Positions 46,972 to 55,358 of a DNA stretch of 64,000 nucleotides are shown piece after piece. This DNA comes from Falsirhodobacter deserti. Its GTDB lineage: Bacteria > Pseudomonadota > Alphaproteobacteria > Rhodobacterales > Rhodobacteraceae. The stretch's first letter is position 1. The number at the start of each line of letters is the position of its first letter. Position numbers and translations under genes: made by a program. The stretch is taken from positions 1-64,000 of the forward strand of contig NZ_ML137219.1 in NCBI RefSeq assembly GCF_004015795.1. Direction: 5' to 3'. The notes beneath the pieces were generated by a model, which was not told the origin of the DNA, did not search any database, and saw only the letters and a program-made list of their open reading frames with translations.

Positions 46972-48120
46972 ATGATCATCACCGACGTTCAGGTGCGCCA
47001 TTTCCTTTCAACCACGCGCCGTCATTCCGACAGCGCCGGCCACGCGCATCCCGGCCCGCCCCATCAGGTCAAGACCTCGATCATCACCATCCGGACCGAG
47101 GACGGGCATGAAGGCCATTCCTTCACGGTGCCCGAGATCGTGCGGCCGCACCTGATCGACAAGTTCGTCAAGAAGGTGCTGATCGGGCAGGATCACCGCG
47201 ACCGCGAACGGCTGTGGCACGATCTGGCCCATTGGCAGCGCGGATCGGCCGCACAGCTGACGGACCGTACGCTGGCCGCCGTGGACGTGGCGCTGTGGGA
47301 TCTGGCAGGGCGCGCGCTGAACACGCCCACCTACAAGCTGATCGGGGCATATCGCGACAAGATCCGCGCCTATGGCTCCATCATGTGCGGGGACGAGCTT
47401 GAGGGCGGCCTTGCCACGCCCGAGGATTATGGCCGCTTCGCCGAAAAGCTGGTTGCGCGCGGCTATAAGGGGATCAAGCTGCACACGTGGATGCCGCCCG
47501 TCAGCTGGGCGCCCGATGTGAAGATGGACCTGAAGGCCTGCGCCGCCGTGCGCGAGGCGGTCGGCCCCGATATCCATCTGATGATCGATGCCTTCCACTG
47601 GTATTCCCGCATGGATTCGCTGGAACTGGGGCGCGGCCTTGAAAAGCTGGGCTTCGACTGGATCGAGGAGCCGATGGACGAACAATCCATGTCCTCCTAC
47701 AAGTGGCTGGCGGACAATCTGGACATCCCGGTGGTCGGCCCCGAAAGCGCGGCGGGCAAGCACTGGCACCGCGCGGAATGGGTCAAGCACGGCGCCTGCG
47801 ATATCCTGCGCACGGGCGTGAACGATGTGGGCGGCATCACGCCTGCGCTGAAAACCATGCGCATGGCCGAAAGCTTCGGGATGGAGTGCGAGGTTCATGG
47901 CAACACGGCGATGAACCTTGTCGTCACCGCCACCTCCAAGAACTGCCGCTGGTATGAACGCGGGCTGCTGCACCCGTTCCTGAAATACGATGACGGGTTC
48001 GATTACCTGAAGCAGCTGTCGGACCCGATGGATGCCGATGGCTATGTCCACGTTCCGGACCGTCCGGGCATCGGCGAGGATATCGATTTCGACTTCATCG
48101 AGAACAACCGCGTCAACTAA
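46972..48120 (+). CDS. Enolase-superfamily (mandelate racemase type) sugar-acid dehydratase-like enzyme
   Basis: 382 residues. Mg ligands D206 (MIDAFH), E232 (WIEEP) and E258 (VGPES), plus H309 (EVHGN). The second-strand motif is K169-L-H171 rather than the KxK of Gci. It should abstract a proton alpha to a carboxylate and lose water, that is, act as an aldonate, aldarate or unsaturated-uronate dehydratase; the substrate cannot be named. The regulon motif in front ties it to uronate use. Overlaps the convergent hydrolase gene by 8 bp. Confidence 0.85.
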   Translation: MIITDVQVRHFLSTTRRHSDSAGHAHPGPPHQVKTSIITIRTEDGHEGHSFTVPEIVRPHLIDKFVKKVLIGQDHRDRERLWHDLAHWQRGSAAQLTDRTLAAVDVALWDLAGRALNTPTYKLIGAYRDKIRAYGSIMCGDELEGGLATPEDYGRFAEKLVARGYKGIKLHTWMPPVSWAPDVKMDLKACAAVREAVGPDIHLMIDAFHWYSRMDSLELGRGLEKLGFDWIEEPMDEQSMSSYKWLADNLDIPVVGPESAAGKHWHRAEWVKHGACDILRTGVNDVGGITPALKTMRMAESFGMECEVHGNTAMNLVVTATSKNCRWYERGLLHPFLKYDDGFDYLKQLSDPMDADGYVHVPDRPGIGEDIDFDFIENNRVN

Positions 48121-49021
48121 GGAAGGCCAGCGCCTCCTTCTGCACTTCGGGCGGGCAGACATGCCCGCCGTCGAAGATCGCGGCATCGACATTCCAGATG
48201 GCGCGCAGATCGTCGAAGGCGGGTTCCACCGCCGCCAGCGGCAGGTGCCGGTCGGCGCTTCCAGATCGCAGGAACAGCGGCCTTGGCGCGGCCGCGCCCG
48301 CCAGATCCGGCAGATCGGCCAACGCGGCCAGTGACGGGTGCAGCATCCAGAACGCCGCCTGCCCCGCCGTGATCGGCGCGCCAAGGCGCAACAACTCCCG
48401 CCGCCGCGCCATCCACGACAGCGATACCGCCGATCCGACAGAGGGGGTGGTGGCAAGGCATTGCCATGCCCGGAAGCCCCCGAAGGAAAAGCCCCATACG
48501 GCAAGGCCATGCCGCGCCTCGGGCAACCCCGCGGCCCATGTGGCGATGTCGCGATCCTCGCCCGCGACCAGCCCGGCAAGCGAGGTGCCAAGACCCATCG
48601 CCGTGCAGGCCAGCGCCTGCTGATCCCCCGGCATCTGCCGGTCGCCCCAGCCAAGCGCATCGAAGCACAGCACCGGATGCCCCGCATCCAGAAGGCGCTG
48701 CGCGGGCGGGCCGGAATAAAAGCCCTGCGGATCCTCGGTCATCTTGCGCCAGCCCATGTCGAACCGGCCGCCGTGATCGTGCAGCATCAGAACGGCCCGG
48801 CCGGTGATCCGGGCCGGGTGCTGGATCACCCCGCCTGCCCGCTTGCCGCTGGCGAAATGCAGCGCGGTGCCGTCGAAACAAAGAACGGGATCCGGCGGGG
48901 GCAAGGCGGCATCCCATGCGGCGCGGATCTGCGCCCTGCCCGTTTCGGTCCGTGCCGAAAGCGGCAGCGGCGCATCCAGCCGCCGCCGCCAGTCGGCAGG
49001 CCAGTCACATGGCGCGGTCAT
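48113..49021 (-). CDS. Alpha/beta-hydrolase (esterase) in the ABC operon
   Basis: 302 residues. Nucleophile S179 in GFSFGG, acid D257 (SADRH) and H287 (GGHVCP) form the triad; an HDHGG oxyanion-type motif is near 81-85. No signal peptide, so cytoplasmic. Similar to acetyl-ester or dienelactone-type hydrolases. Overlaps the upstream ABC ATPase gene by 17 bp, so it is the last gene of the importer operon and may deacylate the imported compound (inference). Confidence 0.8.
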   Translation of the reverse strand: MTAPCDWPADWRRRLDAPLPLSARTETGRAQIRAAWDAALPPPDPVLCFDGTALHFASGKRAGGVIQHPARITGRAVLMLHDHGGRFDMGWRKMTEDPQGFYSGPPAQRLLDAGHPVLCFDALGWGDRQMPGDQQALACTAMGLGTSLAGLVAGEDRDIATWAAGLPEARHGLAVWGFSFGGFRAWQCLATTPSVGSAVSLSWMARRRELLRLGAPITAGQAAFWMLHPSLAALADLPDLAGAAAPRPLFLRSGSADRHLPLAAVEPAFDDLRAIWNVDAAIFDGGHVCPPEVQKEALAFLS

Positions 49022-49760
49022 AAGCGATGGAGGCGTCTATCAGCTCGCGCGCATAAGGATCCTTCGCTTCTTCGCCCGGAACGCCGGTCAGCGCGCCGCG
49101 GCCCAGAACCTCCACCAGACGGCCCTTCTGCATCACGGCGAAACGGTCGCACATGTGATCCACCACCGCCAGATCATGGCTGACCATGACATAGGTGAAG
49201 CCCCGCCTTTCGCGCAGATCGGCCAGCAGGTTAAGGATCTCGGCCTGAACGGACACATCCAGCGCACTGGTCGGTTCGTCCAGCAGCAGCACGTCGGGTT
49301 CAAGGATCAGCGCGCGGGCAATGGCAACGCGCTGGCGCTGCCCGCCCGAAAGCTGGTGCGGATACCGGTCCAGAAAGGCGGTGGGCAGGCCCACCTCCGT
49401 CATGGCGCGTTCCATCCGCCCGTCGCGATCGTCCAGACCGTGAATGCGCAGCGGTTCGGACAGCACCGTCCGCACCGACTGGCGCGGGTGGAGCGAGCCG
49501 TAGGGGTCCTGGAACACCATCTGCATCGTGCGGCACCGTTCGACCAGCGGCATCTGGCGCACATCCTGCCCACCAATGGTCACGCGGCCCTCCCACGTCT
49601 TCATCAGCAGGGACATGCAACGCAGGATCGTGGACTTGCCCGAACCGCTTTCCCCGACCAGCCCGAAACATTCACCGGCCCGCACGTCAAAGCCGATGTC
49701 GTGAAGAATGCGCGCCTCTCCCAGCGTGATCGACAGATCGCGGATGCTGATGTTCTTCAT
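49005..49760 (-). CDS. Peptide-family ABC importer ATP-binding subunit (DppF-like)
   Basis: 251 residues. Walker A GESGSGKST, signature LSGGQRQRVAIARAL, Walker B VLLLDEPTSALD. Start at 49760 has GGAGG 7 bp upstream and overlaps the DppD-like stop. It lacks the C-terminal extension of most DppF proteins but is otherwise complete. Confidence 0.92.
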   Translation of the reverse strand: MKNISIRDLSITLGEARILHDIGFDVRAGECFGLVGESGSGKSTILRCMSLLMKTWEGRVTIGGQDVRQMPLVERCRTMQMVFQDPYGSLHPRQSVRTVLSEPLRIHGLDDRDGRMERAMTEVGLPTAFLDRYPHQLSGGQRQRVAIARALILEPDVLLLDEPTSALDVSVQAEILNLLADLRERRGFTYVMVSHDLAVVDHMCDRFAVMQKGRLVEVLGRGALTGVPGEEAKDPYARELIDASIAYDRAM

Positions 49761-50593
49761 GTGCGTGCCTCCTCGGCCCATTCGGGGCGGCGTTGCAGCA
49801 CGGGCAATGGCTGGCGCGGCCCGCCGATGCGCGGCTGCGCGGCCAGAAGCCCGCGGGTATAGGGGTGCTGCGCGCGGTCCAGCTCGCTCGCCTTCAGCGT
49901 TTCCACCACCCGGCCGGCATACATGATCAGGACGCGGTCGCAGAAGTTGCGCACAAGGTTCAGGTCGTGGCTGATCACGACCAGCCCGATGCCGCGATCG
50001 CGCACCAGCCCGTCAAGGATCGACAGCACCTGCATGCGAACCGTCACGTCCAGCGCGGATGTCGGCTCGTCGGCGATGACCAGCTCCGGCTCGGTCAGCA
50101 GCATCATCGCGATCATGATGCGCTGGCCCATGCCGCCGGAAACCTGGTGGGGGTAAAGATCGTAAACCCGTTCCACGTCGCGGATCGCAACGGCGGAAAG
50201 CATCTGCAGCGCCTTTGCCTTGGCTTCCGCGGCAGAGCATTTCATGTGCACGCGCCACGCCTCGGCCACCTGGTCGCCGACCTTGCGGATCGGGTTCAGG
50301 CTGAACTTCGGATCCTGCAGGATCATGGAGATGCGCTTGCCGCGCACCTCCAGCATGCGCTTTTCGGGAAGGGCCAGAAGGTCCGTGTCCTGAAACTGCA
50401 TCTTGTCGGCCGTGATATCGGCAGATGGCAGCAGCTTCAGGATGGCGCGTCCTACCGTGGATTTGCCGGAGCCGCTTTCGCCCACGATGCCAAGGCGTTC
50501 ACGCCCCAGCTGGAAGGACACGCCCCGCACGGCGGGCGCGGGCGAGCCCCGGTAATGGACGGTCAGGTTCTGGATATCGAGGATCGTGTCCAT
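49757..50593 (-). CDS. Peptide-family ABC importer ATP-binding subunit (DppD-like)
   Basis: 278 residues. Walker A GESGSGKST, signature VSGGMGQRIMIAMML, Walker B LVIADEPTSALD, and the C-terminal oligopeptide-type tail (RAQHPYTRGLLAAQPRIGG). Pairs with the DppF-like subunit. One bp separates it from the DppC-like gene. Confidence 0.92.
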   Translation of the reverse strand: MDTILDIQNLTVHYRGSPAPAVRGVSFQLGRERLGIVGESGSGKSTVGRAILKLLPSADITADKMQFQDTDLLALPEKRMLEVRGKRISMILQDPKFSLNPIRKVGDQVAEAWRVHMKCSAAEAKAKALQMLSAVAIRDVERVYDLYPHQVSGGMGQRIMIAMMLLTEPELVIADEPTSALDVTVRMQVLSILDGLVRDRGIGLVVISHDLNLVRNFCDRVLIMYAGRVVETLKASELDRAQHPYTRGLLAAQPRIGGPRQPLPVLQRRPEWAEEART

Positions 50594-50594
50594 C

Positions 50595-51488
50595 TCACCT
50601 CCGGTTCATCTGCTTGGGATCGAGCGCGTCGCGCAGCCCGTCACCCACGAGGTTGAAGGCAAGGCTGACGCACAGGATCGCGATGCCGGGGAAGGTGACC
50701 AGCCACCAGCTGTCGATCATGTAGCGGCGCCCCGTGGCGATCATCGCGCCCCATTCGGGCAGCGGCGGTTGCGCGCCAAGACCCAGAAAGCCAAGGCCGG
50801 CTGCCGTCAGGATCACCGTGGCCATGTTCAGCGTCAGCCGGATCAGGACTGAAGGCAGGCACATCGGCACGATGGATTTCATGATGATGCGGAAATCCGA
50901 TGCCCCCTGAAGGCGCGCGGCAGAAACGTAATCCTCGGCGCGGAAGGTCAGGGTTTCGGCCCGCGCCAGCCGCGCGATGGGCGGCCACGATGTCAGCGCG
51001 ATGGCGATGATGGCATTTGACAGGCTTGGCCCAAGCGCGGCCACGAAGGCCAGCGACAGGATCAGCGAGGGGAAGGACAGGAAGATGTCGGTGATGCGCA
51101 TCATCACCGTGTCGACCGCGCCCCCGTAATATCCCGCGATCGTGCCCACGGCGAGGCCGATCGGCCCCACCACCACCGTGACCAGCGCGATGATGGTCAG
51201 CGTGATGCGCGTGCCATGGACAAGGCGGCTCCAGATATCGCGGCCAAGTTCGTCCGTGCCGAACCAGTGGCCATTGCCGGGCGGGGCCAGCGTGTTGGTC
51301 AGATCCTGCGCGTAAGGGTTGTGCGTGGCCAGCAGCGGCGCGAAGATGGCGCCGATCACCAGCAGCGCGATCACGGCCAGCCCGAAGGCCGAAGTGGGTT
51401 GCCGCATCAGGAAACGCAGGATGCGGCCCAGTGGGGCGAGGCCCGGAAGCGTCATGCTGCGGCCTTTCTTCAGGGTTTCGGTCTGCAT
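50595..51488 (-). CDS. Peptide-family ABC importer permease (DppC-like)
   Basis: 297 residues, about six membrane helices, HWFGTDELGRDIWSR and the EAA-type loop ARLQGASDFRIIMKSIVP. The ATG overlaps the DppB-like stop by 1 bp; a second ATG at 51455, with AAAGG upstream, is an alternative start. Confidence 0.92.
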   Translation of the reverse strand: MQTETLKKGRSMTLPGLAPLGRILRFLMRQPTSAFGLAVIALLVIGAIFAPLLATHNPYAQDLTNTLAPPGNGHWFGTDELGRDIWSRLVHGTRITLTIIALVTVVVGPIGLAVGTIAGYYGGAVDTVMMRITDIFLSFPSLILSLAFVAALGPSLSNAIIAIALTSWPPIARLARAETLTFRAEDYVSAARLQGASDFRIIMKSIVPMCLPSVLIRLTLNMATVILTAAGLGFLGLGAQPPLPEWGAMIATGRRYMIDSWWLVTFPGIAILCVSLAFNLVGDGLRDALDPKQMNRR

Positions 51489-52507
51489 CAGCGGGTCCTC
51501 GGATCGAAGACGCGGTAAAGCACGTCGGACAGAAGGTTCAGCGCGATGAAGATGACGCCGACCAGCAGCACGCAGGTCATCACCGCGTTCATGTCACCGA
51601 TCATCAGGTTCGATGTCAGGTATTGCCCGAAGCCCGGCCAGGAAAACACCGTCTCGATCAGGACGGCCCCTTCCAGCAGCGCGCCATAGGCCAGCGCCAC
51701 GATGGTGACCAGCTGCACCCGGATGTTCAGGAAGGCATGGCGCCAGATGGTCTGGCGGACGGACAGGCCCTTCACCCGCGCGGTGGTGATATACTCCTGG
51801 TTGATCTGGTCCAGCATGAAGCTGCGCGTCATCCGCGTGATATAGGCCGACGAGGAATAGCCCAGCAGGCTGGCAGGAAGGATCAGGTGGTTCAGGGCAG
51901 ACCAGAACACCTCCCACTCCCCAGCAAGGGCGGCGTCGATCAGGATGAAGTTCGTCACCTCGGGAACAAGGCCGATGAAATAGTCCTCCATCCGGCCGCC
52001 GCCGCCAACCCAGCCAAGCGCGGCATAGAAGATCAGAAGCGCGATCATCCCCGTCCAGAAGATCGGCATCGAGTGGCCCATCAGGCTGAACACGCGGATT
52101 ACCTGATCCTGCCAGCGATCCTTCTTCACCGCCGCGATGACGCCAAGCGTGATGCCAAGGGTCGCGCCGATCAGGATGGCCAGCGTTGCCAGTTCCAGCG
52201 TTGCCGGCATCACGGTCAGGATGTCGTTGAGGACAGGCTGGCCGGTGCGGATGGAGGTTCCGAAATCCCCCGTCAGCACATCGCGCAGATACATCAGGAA
52301 CTGCATCGGCAGGGGCCGGTCCAGCCCCAGTTCCTGGTAAACCTGCATATAGGTGTCCTGCGTCGCCTCTTCGCCCACGATGGCGCGGACGGGATCGGCC
52401 GGCATCAGCCGTCCGATGGCGAAGGTCAGGACCAAAAGCCCCAGCAGCGTGACGGCAATGGTGCCGGCCTGGCGCAGCAGGCCGCGTGTTCGGGATCGTG
52501 TCAGCAT
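51488..52507 (-). CDS. Peptide-family ABC importer permease (DppB-like)
   Basis: 339 residues, about six membrane helices; EAA loop TTARVKGLSVRQTIWRHAFLN and the VLIETVFSWPGFGQYL block. Follows the binding-protein gene after a 50-bp gap with a hairpin. Confidence 0.92.
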   Translation of the reverse strand: MLTRSRTRGLLRQAGTIAVTLLGLLVLTFAIGRLMPADPVRAIVGEEATQDTYMQVYQELGLDRPLPMQFLMYLRDVLTGDFGTSIRTGQPVLNDILTVMPATLELATLAILIGATLGITLGVIAAVKKDRWQDQVIRVFSLMGHSMPIFWTGMIALLIFYAALGWVGGGGRMEDYFIGLVPEVTNFILIDAALAGEWEVFWSALNHLILPASLLGYSSSAYITRMTRSFMLDQINQEYITTARVKGLSVRQTIWRHAFLNIRVQLVTIVALAYGALLEGAVLIETVFSWPGFGQYLTSNLMIGDMNAVMTCVLLVGVIFIALNLLSDVLYRVFDPRTR

Positions 52508-52532
52508 CGGTTCCCCGTGAGGGTTGGGGCGG

Positions 52533-52551
52533 AGGGGGCGCGTGGCCCCCT
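52533..52551 (-). terminator. Intercistronic hairpin after the binding-protein gene
   Basis: Stem AGGGGGC / GCCCCCT with a 5-nt loop between the binding-protein and permease genes, in the same place as the hairpin of the first ABC operon (12956-12978). Probably sets the protein ratio. Confidence 0.5.
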
Positions 52552-52557
52552 GCCCTT

Positions 52558-54162
52558 TCAGCGGTTTTTCGTGACGGTCGAAAGATCGGTCGACCAGGAC
52601 GGGTTCACCACGAAGCCTTCCAGATCGGCGCGATAGGCCGCCGAGGTCACGACCTCGGAGAACGGGATCAGCGGGGGGACGACCTCGTCGATGCGGTTCT
52701 GGATGTCGGCATAGATCTGGCGGCGCGTTTCAAGGTCCGCCTCGGAGGCGCCGGCATCGATCAGGTTGTTCAGCTCCTCGTCCATGAAGCTGGTGCGCCA
52801 GCCCTGGAAGTTGGTCAGCCGCGCCTCGTCCGAGTTGTCGGGGTTGTAGATCAGCGCGCGCATGTTGCTGTCCGGGTCGGGCAGCTGCCCGCCGCCGCCG
52901 CGGCCCACGATCATCTCGAAGTTCCGCTCGCGCATTGCGCCATAGATCTGGTCACCCGATCCGGTGATCACCTCGGCCCGGACCCCCCCTTGGGCCAGAG
53001 AGCCTTGAAGCGCGGTGGCAAGATTCAGGAAGGGATCGTCCGACAGCGCGCGCAGCGTCACGTCCATGCCGTTGGGGAAACCACCCTCGGCCAGAAGCTG
53101 CTTGGCGCGTTCGGGATCGAAGGTATAGCCGGGATCGTCCAGCAGCCCGAAGAACCCGCCCGAGATGGGGCGTTGGTGCATCTTGCCGAAGAAGGGCAGG
53201 ATCGCGTCGTTCAGGCCCTTGTAATCGATAAGGTAGCGCATCGCTTCGCGCACCTTGGGGTTCTGGAACCGTTCATCCGCCATCGACATGGCAAGATAAT
53301 AGAAGCCGGCCGACGGGGTGGTCTGGATCTCGATCCCGTCCTTGTTCTGCAGCGCGTTCAGATCGGCGGGGGCAAGCTGGAAGGCGATGTCCAGATCCTG
53401 GCGTTCCAGTTGCAGCCGCTGGCTTTGGCTTTCGGGAACGTGGCGCCAGATGATGCGGCGCATCGCCGGCTCCTCGCCCCAGAAATTGTCGTTGCGCGTC
53501 AGAAGCACGAGGTTGTTGGACTTCCACTGCTGCAGCGCGAAGGCCGCCGATCCGGCGGAATTCTGCGACAGCCACGCGGTGCCCATGTCGCCGTCCCGCT
53601 CATTCTCCATCACCAGCTTGCTGTCGAGGATGGAGCCGGGCCCCACGATCCCGAGGGTGGAGATGATAAGCTGCGGGTTCACCTTCTGCGGCAGCGTCAC
53701 GACGACCGTGCGGTCATCGGGCGCGGTGAACGCGGTTTCGGCCGCCTCGGCAGTGAAGCCATAGGTTTTCAGGAAGCTGGCCTGTGCAAGGTTCAGTTCC
53801 ATCAGGCGGCGGAACGACCAGACCACATCCTCGGCCCGGACGGGGTTGCCCGAAGCGAATTCCGCCTCGCGCAGATGGAAGGTGATGGACATTCCGTCCT
53901 CGGCCACGTCCCAGCTTTCGGCAAGGTCGGGCTGCACCTCGGACCGGTTCACCGGGTCCAGCTGGACAAGGCCGTCATAAACGTTGGCCAGCACCTGCAC
54001 CGTTTCCTTGCCCGTGATGGCAGCAGGATCGAGCGTCAGGATGTTTGTCATGGAAAAGCCGATGACAAGCTGGTCGTCTGGCGTCTTGGCCAGGGCCGGT
54101 CCGGCGGCAAGGGCAAGAAGCGAAGCGGCGGCCAAAGGCCGGACGCAGGCATGCATGATCAT
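52558..54162 (-). CDS. Peptide-family ABC importer substrate-binding protein
   Basis: 534 residues, SBP family 5. A Sec signal peptide of about 25 residues ends AGPALA. Landmarks: NVYDGLVQLDP, SITFHLREAEFASGNPVRAEDVVWSF and the C-terminal PPLIPFSEVV. Some members of this family bind oligosaccharides rather than peptides. The uronate-regulon motif lies 62 bp upstream, so a pectin-derived sugar acid or oligomer is a reasonable candidate ligand. GGGAGG is 5 bp before the ATG. Confidence 0.9.
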   Translation of the reverse strand: MIMHACVRPLAAASLLALAAGPALAKTPDDQLVIGFSMTNILTLDPAAITGKETVQVLANVYDGLVQLDPVNRSEVQPDLAESWDVAEDGMSITFHLREAEFASGNPVRAEDVVWSFRRLMELNLAQASFLKTYGFTAEAAETAFTAPDDRTVVVTLPQKVNPQLIISTLGIVGPGSILDSKLVMENERDGDMGTAWLSQNSAGSAAFALQQWKSNNLVLLTRNDNFWGEEPAMRRIIWRHVPESQSQRLQLERQDLDIAFQLAPADLNALQNKDGIEIQTTPSAGFYYLAMSMADERFQNPKVREAMRYLIDYKGLNDAILPFFGKMHQRPISGGFFGLLDDPGYTFDPERAKQLLAEGGFPNGMDVTLRALSDDPFLNLATALQGSLAQGGVRAEVITGSGDQIYGAMRERNFEMIVGRGGGGQLPDPDSNMRALIYNPDNSDEARLTNFQGWRTSFMDEELNNLIDAGASEADLETRRQIYADIQNRIDEVVPPLIPFSEVVTSAAYRADLEGFVVNPSWSTDLSTVTKNR

Positions 54163-54223
54163 GGTGTCCTCCCAGAACTGAAGAGATCCCGCCCCTCACG
54201 GGATGTCCGACAGCATGATTTAT

Positions 54224-54250
54224 TTGTTATACATGTTGGCGCCTTGTCAA
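54224..54250 (-). promoter_or_regulatory. Promoter region and uronate-regulon motif of the ABC operon
   Basis: On the minus strand a TTGACA -35 (complement of 54245-54250) is followed by ACATGTATAACAA (complement of 54224-54236), which fits the motif found at 40000, 45385 and 46924. The -10 is not clear. Confidence 0.6.
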
Positions 54251-54261
54251 TCGCCTTTCTG

Positions 54262-54942
54262 TCAGCCGGCCACCAAAATCCGCAGGCTGCCGATCTGGGG
54301 GGCGGCAACACGGCAGGCGGTCAGGATGCGAAGCGCCAGATGCGTTTCCACATAGTTGGCGTGAAAGCGGGTGGGCGCTTCAAGGGTCAGCCCGCCGCCA
54401 GTCTCCTCCAGCGGACGAAGCTGGCGCAGCCAGGTCGCGTAAACAGTGGGCGCCTCTTGCGCGATGTGCTGCATGACGCGGTCCCAGGGGCTTTGGCCGT
54501 CGGGCTGGGGAAAGGCGATGATGTTGGGCGTCCCTGCGGGGACAGGTGGGGCATCATCGGGTGCAAGGCGCGCCTCCAGATCCCGACCAACGGCGGCCCA
54601 ATGGGGCGCGGTGTCGGCAAGGATGCGATCAAGGCCCAAGGCGTATTCGGCCACCCGGCCCCGTCCACCCTGACGGCGCAGCACGAGCCAGCCTTTTTCC
54701 CGAAGCCGCGCCATTTCCCGCTTCACCGTCCGTTCATCAACCGACCAAAGGGCCGCGATCTCGCGCTGGCCGGTGGCAAGGCGGTCGGCCCGCCAGTCGT
54801 AGCGGGCCGTGATCAGCACGATCAGCCGAAGGGCAAGGCGCTGCGCCATTGCCTCCCCTGCCAGTCCTGCCGCGCCGATGGCCGTCAGAACATCATATTT
54901 CCTCGACGAGGCTCCCTGCCCCGCCAATCGTGCCACTGCCAT
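54262..54942 (-). CDS. DnaA-like plasmid replication initiator
   Basis: 226 residues from the ATG at 54942, which has GAAGG 6 bp upstream; an upstream in-frame ATG at 54960 is also possible. The N-terminal half holds a winged-helix segment (about 55-92: REIAALWSVDERTVKREMARL). The C-terminal part (about 151-207) resembles domain I of chromosomal DnaA: PWDRVMQHIAQEAPTVYATWLRQLRPLEE, then LEAPTRFHANYVE. No ATPase domain. This is the layout of the DnaA-like replicases of Rhodobacterales plasmids, next to parAB. Replicon copy control and specificity should lie here. Confidence 0.82.
   Translation of the reverse strand: MAVARLAGQGASSRKYDVLTAIGAAGLAGEAMAQRLALRLIVLITARYDWRADRLATGQREIAALWSVDERTVKREMARLREKGWLVLRRQGGRGRVAEYALGLDRILADTAPHWAAVGRDLEARLAPDDAPPVPAGTPNIIAFPQPDGQSPWDRVMQHIAQEAPTVYATWLRQLRPLEETGGGLTLEAPTRFHANYVETHLALRILTACRVAAPQIGSLRILVAG
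54529..54544. repeat. parS-like palindrome, copy 1
   Basis: CGTCCCTGCGGGGACA, inside the replication initiator gene; 14 of 16 bases match the perfect copy at 56707. Confidence 0.6.
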
Positions 54943-55042
54943 CTTCTGCCTTCCCCGCATCCTGACGGGATATTGATAGATCCGGGGTATCTTCCCCGGC
55001 TTAACGAACCGCGCGCTGCCACCGTGGTTCCGGCAACACAAC

Positions 55043-55358
55043 GCTTTTCATTTCCCGACCACCATTTGCGTTGAGTGGGGCGATTCTGTCAAGGGCCGCC
55101 CTCATTCCCTCCTCTTCAGGATCTGAAGAAGGGTCTTATAGGTATTGGGGGACACCCTAGGCGTCCCTTTAAGAGGTGTGAAATGTCCCCTTAATGCTGG
55201 ATAAAGCCGCAAGATGTCCCCTGATCGGGGGCAGAGGGCCCTAGCCTGTCCCTGCGGGGACGCTTTTGCATCTCTTTATATACATAATCTTTGCGCCTTT
55301 CGCAAATCCGGCGTAAACCGAATATATAAAGTGAAGAGCGTTGCCTTTCGGAGAAATG
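55043..55358. other. Candidate replication origin and control region
   Basis: 316-bp non-coding gap between the divergent initiator and parA genes, less GC-rich than the rest. It holds TCTTCAG-GAT-CTGAAGA (55113-55129), the half-sites GGGGGACA (55147), TGTCCCC (55184) and TGTCCCC (55215), one parS-like palindrome (55247), TTTGCG-N5-CGCAAA (55290-55306) and the inverted AT blocks CTTTATATA (55274) / TATATAAAG (55323). No reading frame is convincing. Origin and parAB promoter function are inferred from position. Confidence 0.6.
55247..55262. repeat. parS-like palindrome, copy 2
   Basis: TGTCCCTGCGGGGACG, about 95 bp before the parA start. Confidence 0.65.
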
